A stretch of 33,950 nt of DNA, taken from Phycisphaeraceae bacterium (GTDB lineage Bacteria > Planctomycetota > Phycisphaerae > Phycisphaerales > UBA1924). The first letter of the stretch is position 1. Each line of letters begins with the position of its first letter. Both the position numbers and the translations under genes were made by a program. Where the stretch lies: contig JAJTHN010000054.1 of NCBI GenBank assembly GCA_021297895.1, positions 1-33,950 on the forward strand, read 5' to 3'. Below, in pieces: positions 7,171 to 16,390 of this stretch. Below the pieces are notes generated by a model. That model searched no databases. It was not told the origin of the DNA and was given only the letters and a program-made list of their open reading frames with translations.

Positions 7171-9561
7171 TCAGAAAGCCTCGCCCATGTAGCGCTTCCG
7201 CAAGTTCGAACGCAGACGGATCGCCGCGATGTTCAACAGAACGACGACCGCGATGAGCAGCAGGGTGGTGCACCAGACAATCGGCTTGGCGGCCTCGCTG
7301 TCGGGGGCCTGAAAGCCCAGGTCGTAGATGTGGAAGCCCAGGTGCATGAACGGCCGCTGCAGGTGCAGGAACGGCGGCTCGCCGGAGACGGGCAGTTCCG
7401 ACGCGAGCTTCATCACGCCGACGAGCATGATGGGCGCGACCTCGCCCGCGCCGCGCGCCATCGCCAGGATCGTGCCGGTCATGATGCCGGGCATCGACCG
7501 CGGGAGCACGATGCGGCTGACGGTCTGCCACTTGCTCGCGCCGCAGCCGTATGACCCCTCGCGCATGGACCGCGGCACGGCGGCGATGGCCTCCTCGGTC
7601 GCGACGATGACGACCGGCAGCGTGAGCAGCGCGAGCGTGAGCGCCGACCAGAGAAGGCCCTTGCTCGCGAAGGTGCCGCCGTCGCGATGGGCGAAGAAGC
7701 CGCCGAAGTACGGCGTGGTGACGATCAGGGCGATCGCGCCGAAGGCGGCGATGAACCACATGATCGCCGCCAGCGCAGCGGGCGTGAGGAGTTTGCGGAC
7801 GCCTCGCACCTGTTCCTGTCGACGGTCGCCGGAGAAACGCCCGGCCAGGAGGCTTGCCGCGAAGGCGACGGCGACGACGATCAGCAGGGCCGCCACCGCG
7901 ATCCACCACCCCGTGCGCTCCATCGGGGCCTCAGGCCCGCGATCAACAAACCGCCCGACCCCGACGACAAAGAACGAGTACCCGAAGATGCCGTAAACGA
8001 TCGACGGCACACCGGCGAGGTTGTTGATCGCGACGCGAAGGGCCGAAACGACGGGGCCCTGCGTGGCATACTCGCGCAGGTACACCGCGGCGATGACGCC
8101 CAGCGGCACAACCGCGACCGACAGCAGAATCGTCAGCAGCACCGTGCCGAAGATCACGGGGAACACGCCGCCCTCCGTATTGAAAGCTCGCGGCGCCGAG
8201 GAGAGGAACTCCCACCATCGCGATGCGTAGACCGAGACCTTGCCGGCGAGATCGAGCGAGTTGGGCTGCACGATCCGCACCAACTGCGAGATTCGCATCG
8301 GCTCAGCGGGCTCACTCTGGGTCAGCGGGGCGAAACGCTCCGAAACGGGATCGGTAAGCACCACGCGGTGCATCGCGTCACGCTCATCGAGCACGCGCAG
8401 CCGCTCGCGCAGGACTTCGAACTGCGTGTTCAGGTCCGCCTGCAACGCCGACTCGGATGCTCGCAACGAGGCGACCTGCTCGGGTGTGACCTCTCGCAGC
8501 CGGAGCGGATTCTCCATCGCGGCCAGCAGCACGCCGGTTAGGGCCACCGACGCGAGACCGAAGGCCAGGACGCGGGTGGGGATCGTCGGCAAGCGCCGCA
8601 ACAGCACCAGAGCGCCAGCGCCGGCCGCGATCGCGACGACGAGGCCGCCGAGCCACGCCGCGGGGTGAAGCGGACGGGTCTGCCCCCGCATCCAGCGGTC
8701 AAGTTCGAGTTCCGCCGAGCGAATGCGTTCGCGTGAGGCGGTGAGCTGCGCGTTGATCCGCCCGACCTGCGTGGTCTTGATCGCTTCGATCTCATCACGC
8801 CGCACACGTGCCTCGGCCATCAGCGGGCCAAGTTCCGCCAGCACGCGCGAGGCGTCGCCCTCGTGCAGGAACCGGCGCTCGCGGAAAGATGCGGCGGTGA
8901 CCGAGGGGTCGATGCCCACGCTGGTTGGGTCCGTGATCGGCTCGAGGTCGAGCGGGGTGGCTTCGATCCGGGCGGCGGGCGGCAGCGAAGCGGCGCGTTC
9001 GTCCAAGATCTCTCGCGTGCCGAACGTGTCGAGCACGATCGCCGTCGGCACGCCCAGCCACACCGACCACTCCGTGCGTTCGGCGAGAATCAAGTCCTCG
9101 CGGCGTTCCGTGGAGTCGATGCGATAGATCGGCACGTAACGGAACGGATTCGGATTGAACTCGCGATTGCCAACACGGTACAACCGCTGAATCAATCGAC
9201 CCTGTTCGTCGATGCTCCCCGCAGGGAGCGTGCCCGCGGCCTTCATGGCCATCGCCGCGGCCTTCTCCTCCGTGCCGGCCTCGAAAGGCTCATCACGGAT
9301 CGGCACGCCGACGAACTGCTCAGTACCGCCCGAGCCGGCGCCCGGTCCGGCCCGGAGCGATACCAGTTCGATGGGTCTCGGCCAGAATGCCGATGCACCC
9401 CCCACCACGACGGTGGTCAGCAGTGAGATGATCAGCAGCAGGCACACGCACAATGCCGCGCCGGTGAGCCAGACCATCGGCTCGCCCCGCGCGTGCAGCG
9501 GTGTGGAGCGAGACGCTCGCGGTGTGTGGCTTCGCGGGTTGGCGGGCGTCGCGGTGGTCAC
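7171..9561 (-). CDS. pstA: Phosphate ABC permease PstA, enlarged
   Basis: At 796 aa this is far longer than the roughly 300 aa of E. coli PstA. The C-terminal part (about 465-796) is a normal permease, with the EAA loop (656-708, EEAIAAVPRSMREGSYGCGASKWQT) that contacts PstB. Before it come a membrane helix (31-55), a soluble stretch that is probably periplasmic (60-300) and contains a helical region at 240-290, two more helices (303-348) and another soluble helical stretch (355-440). Enlarged PstA proteins with an extracytoplasmic N-terminal part are known in some proteobacteria; this one is longer still. The start is GTG at 9561, sharing GTGA with the pstC stop codon; GGAGG lies 11 bases upstream. 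That overlap implies translational coupling. Confidence 0.92.
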   Translation of the reverse strand: MTTATPANPRSHTPRASRSTPLHARGEPMVWLTGAALCVCLLLIISLLTTVVVGGASAFWPRPIELVSLRAGPGAGSGGTEQFVGVPIRDEPFEAGTEEKAAAMAMKAAGTLPAGSIDEQGRLIQRLYRVGNREFNPNPFRYVPIYRIDSTERREDLILAERTEWSVWLGVPTAIVLDTFGTREILDERAASLPPAARIEATPLDLEPITDPTSVGIDPSVTAASFRERRFLHEGDASRVLAELGPLMAEARVRRDEIEAIKTTQVGRINAQLTASRERIRSAELELDRWMRGQTRPLHPAAWLGGLVVAIAAGAGALVLLRRLPTIPTRVLAFGLASVALTGVLLAAMENPLRLREVTPEQVASLRASESALQADLNTQFEVLRERLRVLDERDAMHRVVLTDPVSERFAPLTQSEPAEPMRISQLVRIVQPNSLDLAGKVSVYASRWWEFLSSAPRAFNTEGGVFPVIFGTVLLTILLSVAVVPLGVIAAVYLREYATQGPVVSALRVAINNLAGVPSIVYGIFGYSFFVVGVGRFVDRGPEAPMERTGWWIAVAALLIVVAVAFAASLLAGRFSGDRRQEQVRGVRKLLTPAALAAIMWFIAAFGAIALIVTTPYFGGFFAHRDGGTFASKGLLWSALTLALLTLPVVIVATEEAIAAVPRSMREGSYGCGASKWQTVSRIVLPRSMPGIMTGTILAMARGAGEVAPIMLVGVMKLASELPVSGEPPFLHLQRPFMHLGFHIYDLGFQAPDSEAAKPIVWCTTLLLIAVVVLLNIAAIRLRSNLRKRYMGEAF

Positions 9562-12452
9562 AGGTTCGCCGACCTCCGGCGGACGCGGATGCGGACAAGT
9601 TCAGCGAGCGTGTTGATGAAGAACGTCAGCGCAAAGAGGCACAGCCCACCGAGGAAGAGCACCCGCAGCTGCGTTGACCCTTCCGGCGCTTCGGGCATGC
9701 TCACGGCGATGTTGGCCGCGAGCGTGCGAAAGCCGTTGAAGATGTTCCATTCCATGATGGGCGTGTTGCCCGTGGCCATGAGCACGATCATGGTCTCACC
9801 CGCGGCACGTCCCAGGCCGATCATCACGGCGCTGAAGACGCCGGACATCGCCACGGGCAGAACCACGCGCGTCGCCGTTTGCCAGCGCGTTGCGCCACAT
9901 CCAAGCGACGCCGATCGCAGGCTCGCGGGCACGGCCGAGAGCGCATCCTCGCTGATGGTGTAAATGATCGGGATCACCGCAAAGCCCATGACGATCGCGA
10001 CGACCAGGCTGTTCCGCTGCTGATACGAGCCCAGGATCGAGTCTCTCGCATCGAAGCCGAGTTCGGCGATCAGGCTCGCGAGCACGAACGCCGCCGCCGC
10101 CGCGGCCACAAGCGTCACGCAGAACTTGATCAGTTCGATGACCGCGGCCGACGTGCCGTAGCCCGCGATCGGCAAGGTACCGATCATCGGGTCGATTAGC
10201 CTCGATCGCAGAAGGACGCTCAGAACGATCATCGGCGGGGCCAGCAGCACAAACCATCCGGGCCAGACCGCGGCGATCGATCCATCCAGCCAGCGACGGA
10301 TGCTCGGACGATCCAGCGCATCGCGAGCGATGACCTGGCTTATCGCCGGATCGTCGACGCTGCCAACAGGCCGCACGACCCGCCCGGCCTGCGCGGCAAG
10401 ACCCGACTGCCGCAGCAACGCCGAATCATCCGCGGTCACGGCCATCCGATCTCGGAGGGCCTCGGGCCACTGCTCTCTCGGCACGACATCCACCGAGCCC
10501 GCCAGCACGAGCTGGTCGTCGCGTGAGGGCGTGAAGAGCGCCCGCTCAACGAGCGGCGCGGCGAAAGATGTGACGCCGAGCGCGCCAACGACCACGGCGC
10601 TGACCAGACCCAGGTGGGCCAGCGTCCGCAGCCGAGCGGTCAGCCTCATCGGCAGCATCTGCCACACATACGCCGCGAGCAAGGCACCGACGGGCACCGT
10701 CACGAACGCCAAAAGCACGAAGGGAAGGGTGTCGCGGAGCAGCGGCGCAACCACGAGCGCCGCGACGAAGCCGAGCACGACCGACGGGAGCGAGGCCATC
10801 ATCTCGATCACGGGCTTGATCGAAGATCGCACGCGCGGGTGGAGGATTTCGCTGGTGTAGATCGCCGCGAGAATCGCGATGGGCGTCGCGAACAGCATCG
10901 CGTAGATCGTCGCCTTGATCGTGCCGAAGATGAGCGGAACGAGCGAGTACTTGGGCTCGGCGGAGTCCTCGCCCTGGCTGGCGGCGGTCGTGAACGACGG
11001 TGCCGCGTCGCCTTCGTACCACACCTTGCCGAACAGCGAGCGGAGCGAAACTTCGGGGTGTCCTCGCTGCACACCAAAGGTGGCCAGTTGGCCCGACGGG
11101 CTCAGCACGGCCATCGCATCGCCCCGAGGAGATGCGGCGACAAGCCCGGTCGAATGGTCCTTGTCGCTGCCGGTCACTACCGGCAAAGGCTCGATGACAC
11201 TCGGAATCTTGCACACGAGCCGACCGCTGGTCATATTCCGCACGATGAGTTCGCCGGAGGCGTGCAGCGATGCGATCGAGCGATCACGCTGGGCGGGCAG
11301 CAGTTTCGTCACAGCGCCCGTCGCGCCATCGGGCTCGTAGCGATGGGCCACAACAAGTCGCCGACCGTCGGGCGTCGAAACGCTGAAGGCCTGCGCAGCG
11401 AACGCTCCGACAACCGCGCCGGCGGAGTCGCCGAGCACGAGCGTCCGTCCGCCCAGGAGCATCTCCGCGCTGGTGACCTTGCGGCCCGGAGGAAACGCCT
11501 CCGTCCGGTCGGCCAGAACAAACGCGCCGGTGCCCGGGCGGGCGTAGCGATCGACGCGGCCCGATTCGTGGACGCCGAAGATCTGCTCGCCGTCTCCCGA
11601 CAGCAGCAGCCATTGCGGCAGCGGGCCGACGCCGTCCGGACCGCGTTCGATCTTGACGACTTCACTGGTCAAACGCACGCGCGGTGCTCCGCCGCCGAGC
11701 GGCCGCACGGTCGTAACGCGGCCCAGAACGCACGTCGCGTCCTGACGGAGCGCGAGGATCCACTCGCTCGCCCCGGTCGAGCGCAGGTCGATCGCGATGA
11801 TCGGCCCCGAGCCCTGTTCGAGCCGCACGGGCGGAGCGATGGTCACCGCGGGGACCGTCCGCCGAATCCTGCCGAGTGCGCTGCGTTCGGCATAGCCGCC
11901 AGAGGCGATCGGCAGCCGCTCACCGATCGCAAGCGCTCGCTCCTGCTCAGTCTCGTTGATCGGCTCGACCGTGTCGGCCCTGAAGCCCAGCCGAAGGACC
12001 ACGATCGAGCCGTCAGAGAGGCCGAGCGCGACTGCGCCGCTCGGAGTGACCGGGGCACGGGCGGAAACGGTCGTTCCGTTCGGGAGCGTGACGGCCGCGA
12101 CGCCCGAAACGACCGAGCCATCGACAAGGCTCACCGCGTGAACCGCACCGGCGAAGTCGACAAGCAGCGCGACGCCCGCGTTGTCGTCGATGAGCATGTC
12201 GCCGGCGGTCGATGCGAGCGTCGCGGGGATCGCGAACCGACCGCGCATCTCGGCGTGCCCCGGCACCGCAAGCGGGAAAACGACCGAGAGCAATGATGCG
12301 AGGATTCCAAGGACCGCGACGATCACGCCCAGGCCGCCGACCGTCACGACCACGCGAGCGACCGCATCGGTGATGCGGACTCGCGGGCGCGTGACACGAA
12401 CGCGGCGCGAGCCTTCAGGAGCGGAGGTCGTGCTGGCGGGCGTTGTCGTCAT
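9558..12452 (-). CDS. pstC: Phosphate ABC permease PstC with periplasmic propeller-like domain
   Basis: This 964-aa protein is about three times the size of E. coli PstC. A first membrane helix (31-62) is followed by about 420 residues (65-485) of short beta-rich repeats, such as GVALLVDFAGAVHAVSLVDG and LASLHASGELIVRNMTSGRLV. They look like a degenerate beta-propeller and should lie in the periplasm. The permease core begins at about 503 (LVPLIFGTIKATIYAMLFA) and contains the EAA loop at 835-887. A further loop of about 90 residues (638-725) is inserted within the membrane part. Large PstC proteins with such N-terminal domains occur in gammaproteobacteria, so the architecture is not unique, but its role is unknown. 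The 152-base gap after pstS holds only a weak 5-bp hairpin (12582-12598). Confidence 0.92.
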   Translation of the reverse strand: MTTTPASTTSAPEGSRRVRVTRPRVRITDAVARVVVTVGGLGVIVAVLGILASLLSVVFPLAVPGHAEMRGRFAIPATLASTAGDMLIDDNAGVALLVDFAGAVHAVSLVDGSVVSGVAAVTLPNGTTVSARAPVTPSGAVALGLSDGSIVVLRLGFRADTVEPINETEQERALAIGERLPIASGGYAERSALGRIRRTVPAVTIAPPVRLEQGSGPIIAIDLRSTGASEWILALRQDATCVLGRVTTVRPLGGGAPRVRLTSEVVKIERGPDGVGPLPQWLLLSGDGEQIFGVHESGRVDRYARPGTGAFVLADRTEAFPPGRKVTSAEMLLGGRTLVLGDSAGAVVGAFAAQAFSVSTPDGRRLVVAHRYEPDGATGAVTKLLPAQRDRSIASLHASGELIVRNMTSGRLVCKIPSVIEPLPVVTGSDKDHSTGLVAASPRGDAMAVLSPSGQLATFGVQRGHPEVSLRSLFGKVWYEGDAAPSFTTAASQGEDSAEPKYSLVPLIFGTIKATIYAMLFATPIAILAAIYTSEILHPRVRSSIKPVIEMMASLPSVVLGFVAALVVAPLLRDTLPFVLLAFVTVPVGALLAAYVWQMLPMRLTARLRTLAHLGLVSAVVVGALGVTSFAAPLVERALFTPSRDDQLVLAGSVDVVPREQWPEALRDRMAVTADDSALLRQSGLAAQAGRVVRPVGSVDDPAISQVIARDALDRPSIRRWLDGSIAAVWPGWFVLLAPPMIVLSVLLRSRLIDPMIGTLPIAGYGTSAAVIELIKFCVTLVAAAAAAFVLASLIAELGFDARDSILGSYQQRNSLVVAIVMGFAVIPIIYTISEDALSAVPASLRSASLGCGATRWQTATRVVLPVAMSGVFSAVMIGLGRAAGETMIVLMATGNTPIMEWNIFNGFRTLAANIAVSMPEAPEGSTQLRVLFLGGLCLFALTFFINTLAELVRIRVRRRSANL

Positions 12453-12604
12453 TCGACCAGAGACCGTCTTCCTGCTGAGGCCGATCGCCGGGACGTCGGC
12501 GGGCCGCCGACGATGTTTGTGTTCTCGGAGGGGCGGGGAGTGATCCGCGCGGTTCCTCGCCGCGTCGGCTCAGACGGATGCCGAGCGGTCCTTGCTCGAC
12601 CGGA

Positions 12605-13711
12605 TCAGAACGACGCCTTGATGCCGACCTTCGCGAGTTCCTCGCGGGCGATCTCGGCGGGGACGGGGATCTCGCCCACCTTGATCACCGCCTCCTGACC
12701 CTGTCGGCTGAAGACAAAGCGCAGGAACTCGGCCCGCAGCGGGTCCAACTCGGTGCCGGCGCGATGGTTGACATAGAGCAGCAGCGGACGGGCAAGGGCG
12801 TACGTTCCGTCGTACGCCGCCTCCTGCGTCGGGGCGACCGCCGCATCGCCATCGGTGGCCTTGATGCTCAACGGCTTGACATCGGCGGTACGGAAACCAA
12901 CGCCCGAGTACCCGATGCCGAAGCGATCGGTCGCAAGCGCCTGAACGACTGCCGGGGAGCCGGGAAGTTCGACGACCGTCGGCTTGAAGTCGCGGCCGCT
13001 GAGGGCCACCTGACGGAAAAAGTCTGCGGTGCCGGATGCGGTGTTGCGCCCATACAGCGCGATCGGTTTGCTCGCCCACGCGGCGTCGGTAACGCCGATA
13101 TCGGCCCAGGTCATGTTCTTGCCGTCGACCGAGAAAAGCTGCCGCACCTGCGTGAGGCTCAGCTCGGTGATCGGTGCATCCTTGTGCACGAACACCGCCA
13201 GGCAGTCGATCGCCACCCGGAGCTCGGTGGGCTTGTAGCCGAACTTCTTCTCGAATCGGTCGAGCTCATCGCTCTTCATCGGCCGGGACATGGCGCCGAA
13301 CTCGGCAAGACCATCGATGAGCGCGTTCGGCGCGGTCCGCGAGCCCTTGCCTTCCACCGAGTCCTTGATGTTCGGGTAGAACTTCTTGAACTGCGTGAAC
13401 CACTCGGTCACGAGGTTGTTCATCGTGTCAGAGCCCGCCGAGCGCAGTTGCCCGGCGACACCCTGCGCCGCGACATAGCTCGGGAGCGCAGTATCGATCG
13501 ACCCGTGCACTGCATTGCCGCCGTGCCCGGAGGCCTTGTCCTTCTCCGGCGTGTCCTTCGGCTGACCCTCGGGCGCAACCGCGGCCATGGCGAGGCTGGA
13601 CGCGGCGACGACCGCCGCAAGGATCGGCGCAAACGGCCTGCGCATCAACGACTTGAGCGGGCTCACAGGGAGGCGGTCGCGGAAGATTGCAGCGTTTGCG
13701 GTCAGGCGCAT
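12605..13711 (-). CDS. pstS: Phosphate-binding protein PstS
   Basis: This 368-aa protein is the periplasmic phosphate receptor that hands phosphate to PstCA. It has a long N-terminal region with a hydrophobic export segment (about 26-46, after MRR), a low-complexity linker, and then the binding fold. Phosphate-contacting motifs are AGSDTM (92-97) and GKGSRTA (121-127), the latter a typical PstS anion loop. I chose the ATG at 13711 because GGAG lies six bases before it. The longer frame would start with TTG, and the ATG at 13645, which gives a shorter signal peptide, lacks a ribosome site. It is first in the pstSCAB order, and a Pho-box-like sequence lies about 112 bases upstream. Confidence 0.95.
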   Translation of the reverse strand: MRLTANAAIFRDRLPVSPLKSLMRRPFAPILAAVVAASSLAMAAVAPEGQPKDTPEKDKASGHGGNAVHGSIDTALPSYVAAQGVAGQLRSAGSDTMNNLVTEWFTQFKKFYPNIKDSVEGKGSRTAPNALIDGLAEFGAMSRPMKSDELDRFEKKFGYKPTELRVAIDCLAVFVHKDAPITELSLTQVRQLFSVDGKNMTWADIGVTDAAWASKPIALYGRNTASGTADFFRQVALSGRDFKPTVVELPGSPAVVQALATDRFGIGYSGVGFRTADVKPLSIKATDGDAAVAPTQEAAYDGTYALARPLLLYVNHRAGTELDPLRAEFLRFVFSRQGQEAVIKVGEIPVPAEIAREELAKVGIKASF

Positions 13712-13823
13712 GGCGGGCTCCGGTTCCGGCAACGACGCCGGGAGTCATGGGTCGATCAGTCTCGCGGCCAACCTCCGCAAGCACAACGCTGGCGGGGCTG
13801 CCGAGACGGAGGATTGTCTGCCG

Positions 13824-13841
13824 ATGAGCGAAAGATGAAAG
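13824..13841 (-). promoter_or_regulatory. Pho-box-like PhoB site upstream of pstS
   Basis: On the minus strand the 18-base sequence CTTTCATCTTTCGCTCAT has two 7-base half-sites (CTTTCAT and CGCTCAT) separated by four bases. They match the Pho box half-site CTGTCAT at 6/7 and 5/7. Position and orientation fit phosphate-starvation control of the pst operon by a PhoB-type regulator. No phoBR genes are in the window. Confidence 0.5.
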
Positions 13842-13862
13842 CGGGGAAGTGTGAAGACTCGG

Positions 13863-14597
13863 TTAACGAGCAGGGGGCGGAGCCGGGGGCTGGGCGGCGG
13901 TCGGTGGTGCGGGGGGGACCGACGGAGCCTTCGCGGCGAGCAGCTCGTCGAGCTTCGCGACGAAGGCCTTGTCATCCGGGGCCACACGCGGGCCGAACCG
14001 GGCCACGACCTTGCCCGAACGGTCGATCACGTACTTGGTGAAGTTCCAGTCCGGGTCGCCGCCCCCGTCCTTCGAGAGGCGGGTGAAGAGCGGGTGCTGG
14101 TTGCTGCCCTTGACGGAGACCTTCGAGAACATCGGGAACGTGACGCCGAAGTTGGTCGAGCAGAAGCTGGCGATCTCCGCATCGGTGCCGGGCTCCTGCC
14201 CGCCGAAGTTGTTGGCGGGAAAGCCGAGAACGACCAGCCCGTCGTCCTTTCGTGACTTGTAGAGCTCCTCCAGACCCGCGTACTGCTTCGTGAAGCCGCA
14301 GCGACTGGCGACGTTGACGATAACGACGACCTGTCCGGCGTATGCCGCGAGGTTCGCGTCCTTGCCGTCGATGGACTTGACGGTGATGTTCAACGGATGG
14401 TCCTTTGCGATGCTCGGCGGTGTCGGTACGACAGGAGCGGATGAGGCGGGCGCGGGGACGGGAGCGGGGGTGGGGGCGGGGGCGGCCGGCGTCGGGGTAG
14501 GTGCCGACGGAGCCTCGGGGGTCGGAGACTGCGCGCTGACGAGTCTGCCGAGGATGAAGACGCTGAGGATGATGGGAACAGAGATGGATCGGAACAT
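13863..14597 (-). CDS. Secreted glutathione peroxidase-family protein
   Basis: This 244-aa protein has a signal peptide (1-22, MFRSISVPIILSVFILGRLVSA), a Pro/Ala-rich tether (24-62) and a thioredoxin-fold peroxidase domain (65-222). The active site is intact: Cys100 (NVASRCGFT), Gln134 (FGGQEPG), and Trp184-Asn185 (DWNFTKY). The peroxidatic residue is cysteine (TGC), not selenocysteine. Cys146 in SFCSTNFGVTFP is the likely resolving cysteine, suggesting a thioredoxin-dependent peroxidase acting on hydrogen or lipid peroxides. It should act in the periplasm or at the membrane. The C-terminus is another Pro/Ala-rich tail. The ATG at 14597 has GGAG nine bases upstream; earlier in-frame codons would lose the signal peptide. 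It lies just upstream of, and is co-directional with, pstS. Confidence 0.93.
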   Translation of the reverse strand: MFRSISVPIILSVFILGRLVSAQSPTPEAPSAPTPTPAAPAPTPAPVPAPASSAPVVPTPPSIAKDHPLNITVKSIDGKDANLAAYAGQVVVIVNVASRCGFTKQYAGLEELYKSRKDDGLVVLGFPANNFGGQEPGTDAEIASFCSTNFGVTFPMFSKVSVKGSNQHPLFTRLSKDGGGDPDWNFTKYVIDRSGKVVARFGPRVAPDDKAFVAKLDELLAAKAPSVPPAPPTAAQPPAPPPAR

Positions 14598-14851
14598 CGC
14601 GTCGGTCTCCGTGGATCTGGTTTCAGCGACGGTTGGTGGGCCTAGACGAATCCGGCCGCCGCCAAAGCTGTTCCGGACGAACGAAGCGTACGCGCTCGAT
14701 CTACGCCGCCAAGAGCCGACCCTGAGCCGGGCTGGCCGAGGAGACCGCCGCTCGGTGGGACGGGACGAGCGGCCGCGACAGCGTCCCGTCCGCATGCGAT
14801 CAGATTCCGACAGAGGCCGGCCCATGTGCCGGTACGCACACTGCTCCAACG

Positions 14852-14881
14852 AAAAAGGCCACCGCGCGGTCGCGATGGCCT
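14852..14881 (-). terminator. Probable rho-independent terminator
   Basis: On the minus strand AGGCCA-T-CGCG pairs with CGCG-C-TGGCCT (one mismatch) around a four-base loop, followed by TTTTT. It lies about 110 bases after the small lipoprotein gene and would end its transcript before the peroxidase gene. The rest of the 14598-14992 gap shows no gene. Confidence 0.65.
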
Positions 14882-14992
14882 CTGTGTGCCGGGCATCAAG
14901 AATGTCAGGCGGAGACGCACCGCGACGCCCATGTGGGCGCTCTTGACGGCACTCTCGCGACACTCGATCGGCAGGAACACCGAAGAAGTCGA

Positions 14993-15178
14993 TTACTTCT
15001 TCATCGCGTCCTGAACGCCCTGGGCGCCGCTCTCAACCTTCTTCGCGGCGTCGCTGGTGGCCTGCTTGGCCGCGTCGACGGCCTTTGCCGGCTCGGACTT
15101 CTTCTCGCAGCCACCGAGGGTAAGGCCACAAAGGATGATGCCGCCGACCATCATGGACGAAACGATGCGCTTGCTCAT
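14993..15178 (-). CDS. Small lipoprotein, 61 aa
   Basis: The N-terminus (MSKRIVSSMMVGGIILCGLT) is a short basic and hydrophobic signal ending in the lipobox LGGC, so Cys24 should be lipidated and the protein anchored in a membrane. The remaining 37 residues are charged and Ala-rich (AKAVDAAKQATSDAAKKVES), which would form one amphipathic helix. It resembles other tiny entericidin- or Lpp-like envelope lipoproteins in build only; I cannot assign a function. It has a promoter candidate at 15305-15333 and a terminator at 14852-14881, so it is probably its own transcription unit. Confidence 0.82.
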   Translation of the reverse strand: MSKRIVSSMMVGGIILCGLTLGGCEKKSEPAKAVDAAKQATSDAAKKVESGAQGVQDAMKK

Positions 15179-15304
15179 GTTCTACTCCAGGGCGATCTGG
15201 TGCTTCCATCGGTCCGCCGCACACGCAGCGAATCGGGCGTCAAGTCCCCTTGCCCCGAACGGTCGTTCTCGAGCCGACGGTCGCACGTTTGCCCTACGGA
15301 ATTG

Positions 15305-15333
15305 AGTGTAACACGTTCCGCAGAACGATGCAA
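15305..15333 (-). promoter_or_regulatory. Promoter candidate for the small lipoprotein
   Basis: On the minus strand TTGCAT (15328-15333) and TACACT (15305-15310) are 17 bases apart. The -10 matches 4/6 and the -35 only 3/6. Transcription would begin near 15298, leaving a leader of about 120 bases. Otherwise 15179-15528 shows no gene. Confidence 0.4.
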
Positions 15334-15528
15334 CGCCGATTTGCGTGGCAAGACCGAGGGTGACCCATGGAAACTGGCCCGACGTTGATGCCCAGCCGCC
15401 CGCCCGACATCGGCAATGGGCGCTCAGAAAAACCGACCGGCGGCAACCCCGCGGCGGTGGGGACAGCACCGGCTGCGCACCCCCTCCACTTCGCTTGACC
15501 TCGCCGCGGCGTAGCGCTTGACTTGAGG

Positions 15529-16359
15529 ATGCTCCTGCTTCGACGTGCTGTTCGCGCCTCGCTGCCGATTGCTCGCGGCGCGGGCGATTCGCCCGACGCG
15601 TTCATCGCTCGCGGCGTCAACGGCTTCGGCGGCGTGCCAGCGATGGATGGGCTGGGGTTCTTCTGCGAATTGATCATCACGTGCAAGGGCGAGCCCGATT
15701 CGCGCACCGGCTACTTCAAGGACATCAAGATCATCGACGACGCCGTGCGCGGCTCGGTGCTGCCCGGGCTCGCGTCGGCGATCATCGCTCGCCCGCGCAC
15801 CCATCCCGCGGCGGTTCTGGGCGGCTTTATGGATTCGCTCGACGCCAAACTCGGCCGGGGGTCGCTCGTCAGCGTGCGGTGGAACCTCACGCCGATGTAC
15901 AACGTGGAGGTCTTCATGCCAACGACAGGTTCATCGGCACCGGCGTTTCTGCTTCGGCAGCGGTTCGAGATCGCCGCGGCGCATCGGCTGCACGCCGAGA
16001 CCCTCAGCGACGAGGAAAACCGCGCAATGTTCGGCAAGTGCAACAGGCCCAGCGGCCACGGCCACAACTACGTGATCGAGCCGTGCGTGCGGGCCGAGTT
16101 CTGCGAATCGCCCATGACGCTGGCGATGCTGGAATCGCTCGTGCACCGCACGATTCTCGAGCCGTTCGACCACACGTTCCTGAACATCGACACGCCCGAG
16201 TTCGACCAACGCGTCGGCGGCGTGAACCCGTCGGTCGAGAACATCGCACGCGTGTTCTACGAGCGACTGGCCCCGCAGGTACTCGCCCATGGCCACGCCC
16301 GTCTTGAGAGCATGACCGTCTTTGAGACGGAGAAGACCAGTGCGACCTATCCGGCATGA
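15529..16359 (+). CDS. Tandem 6-pyruvoyl/6-carboxy-tetrahydropterin synthase-like protein
   Basis: This 276-aa protein contains two T-fold (PTPS) domains. The second (141-276) is a complete QueD/PTPS-type enzyme domain. It has zinc ligands His152 in AAAHRLH, and His177 and His179 in SGHGHNY. Cys171 (GKCNRP) and the Asp214-His215 pair (FDHTFLN) are catalytic, and PSVEN with Glu236 anchors the pterin. Such enzymes make 6-carboxytetrahydropterin for queuosine or 6-pyruvoyltetrahydropterin. The first domain (1-130) keeps the fold's landmarks (ELIITCKGEPDSRTGYFKDI) but lacks the His ligands and catalytic Cys, so it is probably a structural partner. The ATG at 15529 follows GAGG too closely; TTG at 15523 is an alternative start. 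No queuosine genes are adjacent, so the pathway is open. Confidence 0.88.
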   Translation: MLLLRRAVRASLPIARGAGDSPDAFIARGVNGFGGVPAMDGLGFFCELIITCKGEPDSRTGYFKDIKIIDDAVRGSVLPGLASAIIARPRTHPAAVLGGFMDSLDAKLGRGSLVSVRWNLTPMYNVEVFMPTTGSSAPAFLLRQRFEIAAAHRLHAETLSDEENRAMFGKCNRPSGHGHNYVIEPCVRAEFCESPMTLAMLESLVHRTILEPFDHTFLNIDTPEFDQRVGGVNPSVENIARVFYERLAPQVLAHGHARLESMTVFETEKTSATYPA

Positions 16360-16390
16360 TCCGGCCGGGTGCGACTCGGCGCCCGCGCGG

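Noticed and set aside
10614-12296. Long plus-strand frame opposite pstC
   Set aside because: It is a shadow frame with Arg/Gly/Asp-rich sequence, while the minus strand has a convincing PstC.
14297-14302. Selenocysteine in the glutathione peroxidase
   Set aside because: The active-site codon reads TGC, not TGA, so it is the cysteine form.
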